Shown: in pieces, positions 35,849 through 44,642 of the stretch
Position numbering within the stretch: the stretch's first letter is position 1
Layout: each line of letters starts with the position of its first letter
Assembly (NCBI RefSeq): GCF_028771845.1
Contig: NZ_CP118270.1
Span: 2,480,001 to 2,544,000, forward strand
Reading direction: 5' to 3'
Source of the DNA: Paenibacillus marchantiae
GTDB lineage: Bacteria; Bacillota; Bacilli; Paenibacillales; Paenibacillaceae
DNA: 64,000 nt
Notes under the pieces: generated by a model
Databases searched by the model: none
What the model saw: only the letters and a program-made list of their open reading frames with translations
What the model was told of the DNA's origin: nothing
Position numbers and translations under genes: made by a program

Positions 35849-36085
35849 ATGAAAGGAATGGGAGGCGTACTCGCGATGTTTACGAAAAAGGAACCGGACC
35901 CTAAAAAGCAGGAAGCTCAACAGAAAAACAACCAGAAATATAGCAAAGCACAGTTCTCTGAATCCTGGCAGCTCAGCCGGATAGAGAAAGACATTTTGGT
36001 AGCCGTGCTGCTGGAACAAGAAACGTACACAATGGAAGAAGCACAGGGACATATCCAACAATTTATGAATGGGGAGGCACAATAA
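35849..36085 (+). CDS. YqzN/YkzM-like small tail protein, cassette B
   Basis: 78 residues. A lysine- and glutamine-rich start leads to YSKAQFSESWQLSRIEKDILVAVL and YTMEEAQGHIQQFMNGEAQ, the same two-helix end as the cassette A counterpart. The stop overlaps the sheath ATG (TAATG), again as in cassette A. Confidence 0.75.
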   Translation: MKGMGGVLAMFTKKEPDPKKQEAQQKNNQKYSKAQFSESWQLSRIEKDILVAVLLEQETYTMEEAQGHIQQFMNGEAQ

Positions 36086-37401
36086 TGGCTGGAGGAACAT
36101 GGACGACTCAAAACAAGGTACGCCCGGGAGTATATATGAATTTTGCATCAGAGGGCTCATTGCCGGGTACGGTAGGGGAGCGGGGAACAGTGGCTTTGGC
36201 TCTTCCATTGTCATGGGGCCAAGCTGGCACCATCCTGACCGTGCAAACAGGGGAAGATGTACAAGCCAAACTCGGCTATGACTGGACAGCACCGCAATTG
36301 CTGCTCATCCGCGAGGCATTGAAACGGGCACAGACACTACTTCTTTACAGATTAAATGCAGGGACCAAAGCCAAGGCAACCTTAGACAAACTGACAGTGA
36401 CAGCCCAACACGACGGTGTGCGTGGCAATGATCTGGCAGTTATAATCTCAGCGAATATCAATGATCCAGATCAATTGGACGTCTCCACCCTGCTTGCGGG
36501 TAAGGAAGTGGACAAACAAACCGTGTCCACCATCCAAGCGCTTGAATCCAACGCATACATTGCTTTCACTGGCGAAGGTGCACTCACAGCTACAGCTTCA
36601 CTTCCACTAACAGGTGGATTGGATGGCACTGCAACCAACCAGGAGCATGCCGATTTCCTGACCAAGCTAGAGGTGCTGGATTTTAACACGGTTGGTCTGA
36701 TCTCAGATGATGCTACACTCAAGTCAGTCTACACGGCCTACATCAAGCGTTTGCGCAACACCGAAGGCAAAAAGGTACAACTGGTGCTGTCGGATTACCC
36801 CGCTGCGGATCATGAAGGCGTGATTAGCGTTAAAAATGGTGTTGTGCTCGCAGACGGTACCGTTCTTACGTCAAAACAAACCGTAGCATGGACTGCCGGT
36901 GCAACAGCGGGAGCTAACCTGAATGAATCTCTGACCTTCCGCGCCTATGACGATGCCGTGGATGTGAATGGCAGATTGACACATACCGAGACAGAAGCAG
37001 CATTGCGTAATGGCGAGTTTGTGTTTACGGCGAGTAGCAACCGTGCGGTGGTAGAGCAGGATGTGAATACATTCCGTTCGGTGACACCGGATAAGGCACG
37101 TCATTTTGCCAAAAACCGTGTTGTCCGTGTTCTCGATGGTATCGCTAACGATATGAAACGGATTTTCGAGTCCTATTACATCGGCAAAGTGAACAACAAC
37201 GAAGATGGGCGCAGCCTGTTCCGTTCCCAATGTGTTACTTACCTCAAGCAGCTTCAGGATATTGGGGCGATTCAGAATTTTGATTCGAAAACTGATATCA
37301 CTGTTGCTCCTGGCAATGAAACCGACAGCATTTTGATCGAGATTCAGGTCCAACCTGTAGATTCCGTTGAAAAAGTATACATGAAAGTGAAGGTGGTTTA
37401 A
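36085..37401 (+). CDS. contractile tail sheath protein, cassette B (XkdK-like)
   Basis: 438 residues. AGGTWTTQNKVRPGVYMNFA at the start, DGVRGNDLAVIIS in the middle, and VRVLDGIANDMKRIFESYYIGK then NNEDGRSLFRSQCVTYLKQL near the end are the sheath landmarks in the same order as in cassette A, with a shorter N-terminal insertion. The two sheaths are diverged homologues, not a recent duplication. The ATG is at a 1-base overlap with the preceding gene. Confidence 0.95.
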   Translation: MAGGTWTTQNKVRPGVYMNFASEGSLPGTVGERGTVALALPLSWGQAGTILTVQTGEDVQAKLGYDWTAPQLLLIREALKRAQTLLLYRLNAGTKAKATLDKLTVTAQHDGVRGNDLAVIISANINDPDQLDVSTLLAGKEVDKQTVSTIQALESNAYIAFTGEGALTATASLPLTGGLDGTATNQEHADFLTKLEVLDFNTVGLISDDATLKSVYTAYIKRLRNTEGKKVQLVLSDYPAADHEGVISVKNGVVLADGTVLTSKQTVAWTAGATAGANLNESLTFRAYDDAVDVNGRLTHTETEAALRNGEFVFTASSNRAVVEQDVNTFRSVTPDKARHFAKNRVVRVLDGIANDMKRIFESYYIGKVNNNEDGRSLFRSQCVTYLKQLQDIGAIQNFDSKTDITVAPGNETDSILIEIQVQPVDSVEKVYMKVKVV

Positions 37402-37402
37402 G

Positions 37403-37861
37403 ATGGCATTTTTGAAAGCAAGCGATACAATCTCCGGCCAGGAAGGCCGCGCATACGCAACGATTAACGGACAGACGGAAGAAATGTTCTATGTGAAGAC
37501 ACTTGAAGCAACCGTGGAAAAGCAAAAAGCAGAGGTCAAAACCCTCGGACGACGCGGTGTACAGCACAAAGCAACTGGTTGGTCTGGCTCAGGTTCTATG
37601 ACGATCTTTTATACCACTTCCCGTTTCCGCGAGCTGATGCTTCAGTACATGCAAAATGGTGTCGACACTTACTTCGACATTGAAGTGACCAACGAAGATC
37701 CTTCGTCTACCATTGGCAAACAGACCGTGACCCTCAAAGGCGTCAATCTTGACAGTGTGATCATGGCATCCCTGGATACCGAGGCCGAGGCGTTGGAGGA
37801 AGAAGTGAGCTTTACTTTTGAAGATGTGGATATGCCTGTATCGTTTAATCTGCCGAAGTAA
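37403..37861 (+). CDS. tail tube protein, cassette B (XkdM-like)
   Basis: 152 residues. GQEGRAYATINGQTEEMFYV, TLEATVEKQKAEVKTLGRRG and the terminal EVSFTFEDVDMPVSFNLP give the XkdM/DUF2001 tube pattern. It follows the sheath by one base pair beyond its stop. In the 180-base gap after it a GC hairpin (CGCCGC / GCGGCG, about 37997-38012) stands before the chaperone gene, as a hairpin does in cassette A. Confidence 0.92.
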   Translation: MAFLKASDTISGQEGRAYATINGQTEEMFYVKTLEATVEKQKAEVKTLGRRGVQHKATGWSGSGSMTIFYTTSRFRELMLQYMQNGVDTYFDIEVTNEDPSSTIGKQTVTLKGVNLDSVIMASLDTEAEALEEEVSFTFEDVDMPVSFNLPK

Positions 37862-38042
37862 TATAGAAGTTGCGACATATGAACCATAAATGAATAACGA
37901 GTTTGACTTTAGAGTGGGTTTGTAAAATAAAATAAAAGAAACCTGTTCAACTTGCCTGTGTTACGGGCTATTTGGCGTGTCAAAATACTGTTCTTCGCCG
38001 CTTCGTGCGGCGGGGGACCTAACTTTAGAGGAGGAACAATAC

Positions 38043-38465
38043 ATGAGTGGATTGAGTATGTTTTTTGCCCAAAATGCAGCAACTGATACAACGGAGGAGT
38101 TTATCGTATCTCCCCGTTTCAAAGATGAGAAAGGCGAGCCGGTTGCCTGGAAACTGCGAAGCATGACCGAGGACGAGAACCAGGAATGCCGCAAGGCGGC
38201 TACCCGCAAAATCAAGGGCAAGAACGGTGTCTACACACCCGACATCGATGCGAATGATTACATGGCTCGCCTGATGAGTGCCAGTGTCGTGTATCCAGAT
38301 TTGAAAAATGCAGAACTCCAGCGTTCATATGGCGTAATGGGGGCAGAGTCGCTTTTGCGGAAAATGCTGTTGCCTGGGGAATTTGCTTCGCTCGGCGAAC
38401 AGGTTCAGAAGCTGAACGGCTTCAATCAGGACATGAACGAACTGGTGGATGACGTAAAAAACTAA
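38043..38465 (+). CDS. tail assembly chaperone, zero-frame product, cassette B (XkdN-like)
   Basis: 140 residues from the ATG at 38043 (GAGGAGGAAC upstream). FIVSPRFKDEKGEPVAWKLRSM, then DANDYMARLMSASVVYPDLKN and GAESLLRKMLLPGEFASLGE are XkdN hallmarks. The last codons are GTA AAA AAC TAA, so A AAA AAC (38456-38462) forms the slippery heptamer in the correct phase, just as in cassette A. Confidence 0.9.
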   Translation: MSGLSMFFAQNAATDTTEEFIVSPRFKDEKGEPVAWKLRSMTEDENQECRKAATRKIKGKNGVYTPDIDANDYMARLMSASVVYPDLKNAELQRSYGVMGAESLLRKMLLPGEFASLGEQVQKLNGFNQDMNELVDDVKN

Positions 38466-38644
38466 TTAAAGAGGGCGATTCCGAAGCCAACCTGGCTTAT
38501 TACGCTCTCCATGAATTGAACATTTTGCCTCATGAGCTAATGGCCTTCTCCATGCGAGAACGAGCGGCCATCTATGCAATGATATCCATCCGGGTGGAGG
38601 AAGAGAAGAAAGAACGGTCCAAGAATCGCGCCCGGAAAAAATAA
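38456..38644 (+). CDS. -1 frameshift extension of the tail assembly chaperone, cassette B
   Basis: After a -1 slip the frame reads KLIKEGDSEANLAYYALHEL and goes on through LMAFSMRERAAIYAMISIRVE to a lysine/arginine-rich end, stopping at 38642-38644. The protein-like composition, absence of its own start and position directly before the tape measure match the GT arrangement. Sixty-odd codons are added. Confidence 0.8.
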   Translation, partial: KKLIKEGDSEANLAYYALHELNILPHELMAFSMRERAAIYAMISIRVEEEKKERSKNRARKK

Positions 38645-38666
38645 AAGGGAAAGGAGGGAGAAATGA

Positions 38667-40655
38667 ATGTATGCCATGTTTGCAAGACTGTATATCATGT
38701 CAAACAATATGGTTCAGCAATTTCAAAATCTGCCTACCGTAATCAATTCGGTATTCAACCCTGGAAATCTGAGCCGAATTCAGTTGGCAGGCAACTTACT
38801 CCAAGGTGTGTCAGAAGAACAGGCTAAGGTAAACGCAGCTTTTGCAGAAGGAGCCCAGCGCGTGCGATCCTGGATCAGCATGATGAAATCAGCAGGACAA
38901 GCGGTTCTTGTACCAGCGGCGCAGGAAGAGGATCTGAAGCATCGCTATATGGCTACTACGGGTGATGATGCTCAAGGGGAGACGATCTTTAATCGGTACC
39001 GTTCGGAAGCGTTCAAGAGCGGACAGAATGTTACTGATGCTTTGAAAGGTGCGCTATCGCTCATCCCATATGCACAGAATACGGATCAGGTTGACCAACT
39101 GAGAGATATGACTAAACGGTTGAGTATGCTTTCTCCAGATGGAAAAAGTATGTCAGATGCATCCAGTGCCTTGGTCGCTGCCATGAACGGAGACAACGGT
39201 GAACTTGCCAATTCTTTTAACATTCCTGCAGAAGCTCTTAGCGGAGCGGGTCTGCAACAAACCATTGATTCATCCAATCTGGATGGGTTTATCACAAAGC
39301 TTGATGTCATTCTACAAAAACAAGGCTATACTCAACAGGCTTTCGACACCATGTTGGATTCACCGTTGCAGAAGTGGAATGCATTAGTTAATCAGTTTAA
39401 TGGGGTTCTCGGCCAGATTGGACAGGCAGCTCTTGTTGCGTTGACGCCTTTACTTGATCGATTAAATGAAGCCTTTGCAAATGGGGAGTTCACGGTCATT
39501 ATTGAGTGGATTAGTAATGCATTTACTGTTGCGGCAAACGCGTTGACGATGCTGGTAAACGGTATTTTATACCTTGCAGCCGTGATTCAGCAGAACTGGG
39601 ATATCATTCAGCCTATCCTGATGGCATTGGCAATTGTTGTACTGGCATTGGTCATCGCACAAGTCTATAGTCTAGTTGCTGCGTGGTTATTGTTGAATTG
39701 GCCGATTCTTTTGGCAATTGCTGCGATTGCGGCAGTTATTGGAATCCTGAACATGATGGGGATGTCAGGTACACAGATCCTGGGAGTTATTATTGGTTCA
39801 TTTATGATGCTTGGAGAAATCGTACGCGTAGTTGTGGCTACAGTGTGGAACCTGTTTGCTTCGCTGGGGGAGGCTATTGTTAACTTTTTCATAGACCCAG
39901 TATATGCCATACAGAAGTTATTTAAAGACATGGGGATTTTCATACTTGATATATTCTATAATGTCGTAACTGTAATTGAAGATGCCATGGAACGAATTAA
40001 TGGTGGGCTTAACAGTCTGATCAAACTGGTTAACAAAACTTTTGGCTTTAATATTGGTTTGTTTCAAGAGTCAGATATTAATTTAGGTGGCAAGCAAATA
40101 AAGGAGTGGAAGAAAGGCCTGGAATCCTGGGAGCCTACGAGTGACAAAGATGTGAAGACATTTTTCAAAATGGACGGAGAATACAATCCTAAAGCTTTTG
40201 AAGATGGTCAGCAGGTTGCGGAGGATTTAATTTCTGGTTTCTCTTCAACCTCGAATGCGGATTCCAAGGATAAAGGTCTACCAGGCGGTAATTTTGGCAA
40301 AGACTTCACACCCGAAATACCCAAAACACCTCCTATGCCTTCCATACCAACTGCACCTGCTCCCACGGTCGTTCCCAACAACAACATGAGTAACATCAAC
40401 AAAATCAACAATATCGGACAGGTGGACAAGATCGGTGATGTGGATGGTACAGTGGATGTCACCAGTGAAGATCTAAAACTGATGCGTGAGCTTGCTGAGA
40501 TGCAGGCGATTCAGCGATTTGTCAGTCTGACACCAACTGTTCAGGTCACGACCGGGGATATCAACAGCGGACATGATGTGGACAGCATCATCAGCAAAAT
40601 CACCGATGGACTGAACAGTCAGATCGTTTCCAGTGCCCAGGGGGTGTATGGATAA
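38667..40655 (+). CDS. tape-measure protein, cassette B
   Basis: 662 residues. The N-terminal ~280 residues are helical. Next comes a stretch of strongly hydrophobic helices (about residues 285-425, such as PILMALAIVVLALVIAQVYS and WPILLAIAAIAAVIG), the part that may insert in the target membrane. A proline/asparagine-rich tail (PKTPPMPSIPTAPAPTVV) follows. The 662-residue length implies a short tail. AAAGGAGGGAG precedes the ATG. It shows little resemblance to the cassette A tape measure, unlike the other pairs. Confidence 0.88.
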   Translation: MYAMFARLYIMSNNMVQQFQNLPTVINSVFNPGNLSRIQLAGNLLQGVSEEQAKVNAAFAEGAQRVRSWISMMKSAGQAVLVPAAQEEDLKHRYMATTGDDAQGETIFNRYRSEAFKSGQNVTDALKGALSLIPYAQNTDQVDQLRDMTKRLSMLSPDGKSMSDASSALVAAMNGDNGELANSFNIPAEALSGAGLQQTIDSSNLDGFITKLDVILQKQGYTQQAFDTMLDSPLQKWNALVNQFNGVLGQIGQAALVALTPLLDRLNEAFANGEFTVIIEWISNAFTVAANALTMLVNGILYLAAVIQQNWDIIQPILMALAIVVLALVIAQVYSLVAAWLLLNWPILLAIAAIAAVIGILNMMGMSGTQILGVIIGSFMMLGEIVRVVVATVWNLFASLGEAIVNFFIDPVYAIQKLFKDMGIFILDIFYNVVTVIEDAMERINGGLNSLIKLVNKTFGFNIGLFQESDINLGGKQIKEWKKGLESWEPTSDKDVKTFFKMDGEYNPKAFEDGQQVAEDLISGFSSTSNADSKDKGLPGGNFGKDFTPEIPKTPPMPSIPTAPAPTVVPNNNMSNINKINNIGQVDKIGDVDGTVDVTSEDLKLMRELAEMQAIQRFVSLTPTVQVTTGDINSGHDVDSIISKITDGLNSQIVSSAQGVYG

Positions 40656-41351
40656 GTGGAATATTATATTCAACTAAGCTTCAATAACCGCTCCGAATAC
40701 ATGTTTTTCCCGGTGACACCAGAGAGCATTGAGTTTTCGGATTCGGGAGACGGCAGTACGTTTAACGTGAGCGCTTTGGGTGAAATTAACGTGATCAAAT
40801 CGCCCAAGCTGCGTGAAGTCAGTTTCAGCGGGATTTTTCCGGCGGACTACAGTCCGTATCATCTGAATTACGATGCAATCCATCCAGCAGTTCAGAAGCA
40901 ATTTTACCGTGATCCGTATGAATATGTGAAAAAGATTATTCGTTGGATGCAGACGGGCAGACCCGTCAGGCTGTTCTTTTCCAGCGCAAGGTACACCATT
41001 AATATGGCTGTTTCCATTGAGAGCTTTGACTGGAAGGAGACAGCGGGTACGGTGGGCGATATCCAGTATGATATTAAGCTGAAGCAGTTCATTTTTTATT
41101 CTGCCAAAAAAGTAGTGCCACTCAAGGACAGCAAGGATACGGCTACTTCAAAAACAAAAACCAAAGCCTCCCGGCCCAATGAAAAAATCCAGGCCAAGAC
41201 CGTGACGCTCATAGCCGGAGACTCCTTGTGGTCTGTAGCTAAAGCCCATCTGGGAGATGGATCTCGCTGGAAAGAGCTGCAGAAGCTGAATAGCATCAAA
41301 GATGCACAACTGAAGAAGCTGACGATTGGACTTGTGATCAAGCTTCCGTGA
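40656..41351 (+). CDS. LysM-containing baseplate/hub protein, cassette B (XkdP-like)
   Basis: 231 residues from a GTG start directly after the tape-measure stop, with GGGGGTG upstream. YMFFPVTPESIEFSDSGDGS, EVSFSGIFPADY and VRLFFSSARYTINMAVSIES form the gp53-like part. Then come a charged linker (residues ~155-180) and a LysM domain (TLIAGDSLWSVAKAHLGDGS to LTIGLVIKLP). The role should equal that of the cassette A protein. Confidence 0.9.
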   Translation: MEYYIQLSFNNRSEYMFFPVTPESIEFSDSGDGSTFNVSALGEINVIKSPKLREVSFSGIFPADYSPYHLNYDAIHPAVQKQFYRDPYEYVKKIIRWMQTGRPVRLFFSSARYTINMAVSIESFDWKETAGTVGDIQYDIKLKQFIFYSAKKVVPLKDSKDTATSKTKTKASRPNEKIQAKTVTLIAGDSLWSVAKAHLGDGSRWKELQKLNSIKDAQLKKLTIGLVIKLP

Positions 41352-41364
41352 AAGGAGAGGGAAT

Positions 41365-42375
41365 ATGCAAGAGCAGATCAGGCTGGATGATAAGCTGGCA
41401 AACATGAAGGAACGGTTATTACTGGATGACAAACAGGGCAACATCTGGGACATTAGCGAGATTGCCGGCGACATTACGTACAAAACCTCCCGCATCGGCA
41501 AGCCTTCCTCTCTGGAATTCACGTTGATCAAGGGCAGTCTGTACCAAAATAAGAAATTCACATATGAGAATGGTTATGTCGTGAAATATATCAGCAACGA
41601 GTTAGGCATATTTTACGGATATATCTTTTCGGTGGATAGCGGCAAGGACGAAAGTGTCAAAATCAAAGCCTATGACCAGACACGTTATCTGACCGCGAAT
41701 CAGACGTACAAATTCGTTAACGCAACGGCTACGGATGTGATCAAACGAATTGCTACCGACTTTCAGTTAAAGGTAGGCGAGCTGATCCAGCCGAAATATG
41801 TTATTCCGCGTATGTTATTTGATAACAAAAAGCTGATCGATATGATCTGTGAGGCGCTCGACCGAACGTTGATCTATGGCGGCAAAAACTACATCTTCTA
41901 CGATGATTTCGGCAAGCTTGTGCTTCGGGATGTGGAAGAGATGCCTTACGGCTTTGTCATTGGGGATAACAGTCTGCTCACGGATTACAGCTATACAAGG
42001 TCTATTGACGACCAGACGTATAACAAGATCAAGCTGTACCGGGATAACAAGGATACGGGAAAAAGAGAAACGTTTGTACATCAGGATTCAGGCAGCATCC
42101 GTCAATGGGGGCTGCTTTTTTTGTACCAAAAAGCGGATGATGGCCTGAATGAAGGTCAGATCGATGCCATGCTGAAGACCCTGATGACCCTCCGTAACCG
42201 CGAGATGCAAACGTTGAAAGTGGATGCGCTTGGCGATTTCAAGGTGAGGGCGGGTAGTTTTGTCAACATTCAGATCGATGAACTGAAGATCAATCAATAT
42301 TTTCTGGTAGACGAATGTACGCATAAGGTACAAAGCGGCGTGCATACGATGTCGCTGGATTTGAAGGTGGTGTAA
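41365..42375 (+). CDS. baseplate hub protein, cassette B (XkdQ-like)
   Basis: 336 residues. IWDISEIAGDITYKTSRIGKP near the start, VKIKAYDQTRYLTANQTYKF, FYDDFGKLVLRDVEEMPYG and the end FKVRAGSFVNIQIDELKI follow the XkdQ pattern. AAAGGAGAGGG precedes the ATG. The N-terminal region differs from the cassette A hub, in line with the difference of the XkdP partner. Confidence 0.85.
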   Translation: MQEQIRLDDKLANMKERLLLDDKQGNIWDISEIAGDITYKTSRIGKPSSLEFTLIKGSLYQNKKFTYENGYVVKYISNELGIFYGYIFSVDSGKDESVKIKAYDQTRYLTANQTYKFVNATATDVIKRIATDFQLKVGELIQPKYVIPRMLFDNKKLIDMICEALDRTLIYGGKNYIFYDDFGKLVLRDVEEMPYGFVIGDNSLLTDYSYTRSIDDQTYNKIKLYRDNKDTGKRETFVHQDSGSIRQWGLLFLYQKADDGLNEGQIDAMLKTLMTLRNREMQTLKVDALGDFKVRAGSFVNIQIDELKINQYFLVDECTHKVQSGVHTMSLDLKVV

Positions 42376-42381
42376 CGATAA

Positions 42382-42639
42382 ATGATGCTGGACGTGATTA
42401 AAAAGGCGGCAGTGGCCGCTGTAGATGCCAAGTCTCCCGTTCAGATAATGTACGGAAGCGTGACAAACACCCAGCCTCTGGAGATCACCGTTGAACAACG
42501 GCTGGCATTGGCTGAGCCTTTTCTGGTACTGCCGGAATCCGTAATGCAAAAAACTTGGACCGTGGGTGACCATGTTCTGTTGTTACGTGTTCAAGGTGGA
42601 GACAGCTTTGTCGTGCTGGATCGGCTGGTGAAGCCATGA
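42382..42639 (+). CDS. DUF2577-like baseplate protein, cassette B (XkdR-like)
   Basis: 85 residues. PVQIMYGSVTNTQPLEITVEQ, then WTVGDHVLLLRVQGGDSFVVLDRL is the compact beta-barrel of short DUF2577 proteins. It starts seven bases after the hub gene and overlaps the next gene by four bases. Confidence 0.82.
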   Translation: MMLDVIKKAAVAAVDAKSPVQIMYGSVTNTQPLEITVEQRLALAEPFLVLPESVMQKTWTVGDHVLLLRVQGGDSFVVLDRLVKP

Positions 42640-43049
42640 TTCCACAGGGTGCGCAGATTAGTGCAGAAGATCAGGAAGAAGCTGCCGTGTTTCCAAGTCT
42701 GACGTATGTACTTCAAGCCTCAGGACAGCGAATTGGAAGATTGCAACTGAATGGAAAAGATGCGGTAAAACAGGCGGTGTATAAAGCGTTGTCCACACGC
42801 CGCTACGAACATCTAATCTATTCTTCGGATTACGGCATGGAATGGTCCTGGGAAGGAATGGCCGGGAGATCCATGGTTGAATCGGAACTGGAACGCTGGA
42901 TTCGCGAAGCGTTGCTTCCGGATGATCGTATTTCGGATGTAACGGAGTTCGATTTTGTCCACGAGGCGGACAGTGTAAAGGTTTCTTTTACCGCGGAAAC
43001 GGATTTTGGCAGCTTTAGGCAAGAGACGGAGGTGAACATGGATGTATAA
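42636..43049 (+). CDS. gp25-like sheath initiator, cassette B (XkdS/DUF2634)
   Basis: 137 residues. FPSLTYVLQASGQRIGRLQ at the start and the central HLIYSSDYGMEWSWEGMAGR, SMVESELERWIREALL are the GPW/gp25 features. It overlaps XkdR by four bases and XkdT by eight. Confidence 0.9.
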   Translation: MIPQGAQISAEDQEEAAVFPSLTYVLQASGQRIGRLQLNGKDAVKQAVYKALSTRRYEHLIYSSDYGMEWSWEGMAGRSMVESELERWIREALLPDDRISDVTEFDFVHEADSVKVSFTAETDFGSFRQETEVNMDV

Positions 43050-44100
43050 AGAGCAGACGTTTGAAGTCATTTTAAACCGAATGCTGGACAGAGTGCCGGA
43101 TGGGGTGGATAAACGTGAAGGCAGCATTATCTATGATGCGCTTGCGCCAGCGGCTGTGGAAATGGCTCAGATGTATATTGAGTTGGATGTGAACGCCAAC
43201 CTGAAGTTTGCGGATACAGCCTCTGGAGAGTATCTGGATCGCGCGGTGGCTTGGTCGGGCATTCATCGGAAGGCGGCTACGAAGGCGCGTTGGATTGGAA
43301 CTTTCCGAGATAACGAAGGTAAGCCTGTTGAGGTTCCTTTGGAGAGTCGTTTTTCCACGGGAGATCGGGTGTATGTTGTTGTGGAGCGCATCGCGGCAGG
43401 GCAATATGCGTTGGAATGTGAAGTCGCGGGAGCGGAAGGTAATGAGTATACAGGGGCACTGCTGCCCATCGATTATATTGCCGGCCTGACGACGGCTGAA
43501 TTGACACAGTTGCTGGTTCCTGGCGAAGACGAGGAAACCGATCAGGCCTTGTATGACCGATATCAGGACAAAGTATCCCGTCCGGTCACGAGTGCCAACA
43601 AATATCAGTATGAATTATGGGCACGGGAAAACTCCGGGGTTGGCAAAGCGAAGGCTTTTCCACTATGGGACGGGCCAGGTACAGTCAAGGTGGCGTTGCT
43701 GAATAACGAAATGCAAACACCTGCTGAGGCGGTCATTAAGGCGGTGCAAGAATATATCGATCCAACCCAGGATGGAATGGGCGAAGGTGCAGCACCAATC
43801 GGACCCGTGGTCAGAGTAGTGGGAGCGGAAGAGGTTCCTATTGATGTTGAGGTACAGGTCACGCTTGCTTCCGGCTCAACGTACGAGGGCGTGAAGACAC
43901 TGATTGAAACGGGAGTTACGGCATATCTGAAAGAACTGGCTTTTGCCGATCCGTTGGTTCGTTGGACACGGATTGCGAATGTCATTCTGGATATCCCGCC
44001 TGTGATCGATTATAGCGATCTGCTGGTGAATGGTGGGATGTCCAATCTGGAGATCGCCCCCGGCGCAGTAGCCGTTCTTGGGACGGTGAAGGTGACATGA
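43042..44100 (+). CDS. baseplate J wedge protein, cassette B (XkdT-like)
   Basis: 352 residues. FEVILNRMLDRVPDGVDKREGS, TASGEYLDRAVAWSGIHR, GVGKAKAFPLWDGPGTVKVALL and YIDPTQDGMGEGAAPIGPVV are the gp47/Baseplate_J landmarks, alignable by eye with the cassette A protein. It overlaps its neighbours at both ends (8 and 4 bases). Confidence 0.95.
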   Translation: MYKEQTFEVILNRMLDRVPDGVDKREGSIIYDALAPAAVEMAQMYIELDVNANLKFADTASGEYLDRAVAWSGIHRKAATKARWIGTFRDNEGKPVEVPLESRFSTGDRVYVVVERIAAGQYALECEVAGAEGNEYTGALLPIDYIAGLTTAELTQLLVPGEDEETDQALYDRYQDKVSRPVTSANKYQYELWARENSGVGKAKAFPLWDGPGTVKVALLNNEMQTPAEAVIKAVQEYIDPTQDGMGEGAAPIGPVVRVVGAEEVPIDVEVQVTLASGSTYEGVKTLIETGVTAYLKELAFADPLVRWTRIANVILDIPPVIDYSDLLVNGGMSNLEIAPGAVAVLGTVKVT

Positions 44101-44642
44101 GTAAAGTAGAGGTATTAATGACTCTTTTGCCACCGTTGTATGAGAATGTGCTGGAGATGCAGCTTCTTACGGAGACCGAAGGTGTTGAGCTGGACCGGCT
44201 TATGGTGGGTTTGGAAAGTGTGCTGGATCAATTCTACCCGGAGTCTGCGACTTGGGCGTTGGATCGGTATGAGCGGGATCTGCAAATTACTACGAATCAA
44301 GCCAAGCCGGACGACCAGCGGAGATCCGTGATTATCTCCAAAATGCGTGGAAGTGGTAAGGTTTCCGGTTCGATGCTCAAAAATGTGGCACAGGCGTATG
44401 AGAGTGGCGGCATTGAGGTAGCAGTTGAGCCAAGCGAATACCGGATTATGATCCGTTTTGTGGACACGTACGGTCTGCCGCCCAATCTGGACGATCTGAA
44501 GGCAGCGATTGAGGATATTAAACCCGCACATATGACCGTGGAATATCGTCTGCGGTACTTGACGATTGCCGAAGTGGAGAGCATGACGCTGGAAGAGATT
44601 GAACAGACCCGGCAGGATAAATTTGCAGGAGGTGGAGCATAA
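44097..44642 (+). CDS. DUF2313 baseplate protein, cassette B (XkdU/YmfQ-like)
   Basis: 181 residues. LLPPLYENVLEMQLLTETEG, LDRYERDLQITTNQAKPDDQ, IRFVDTYGLPPNLDDLKAAI and DIKPAHMTVEYRLRYLTI follow the DUF2313 pattern. The ATG overlaps the XkdT stop by four bases. The C terminus lacks the W-D/E-E-L repeats of the cassette A protein. Confidence 0.9.
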   Translation: MSKVEVLMTLLPPLYENVLEMQLLTETEGVELDRLMVGLESVLDQFYPESATWALDRYERDLQITTNQAKPDDQRRSVIISKMRGSGKVSGSMLKNVAQAYESGGIEVAVEPSEYRIMIRFVDTYGLPPNLDDLKAAIEDIKPAHMTVEYRLRYLTIAEVESMTLEEIEQTRQDKFAGGGA

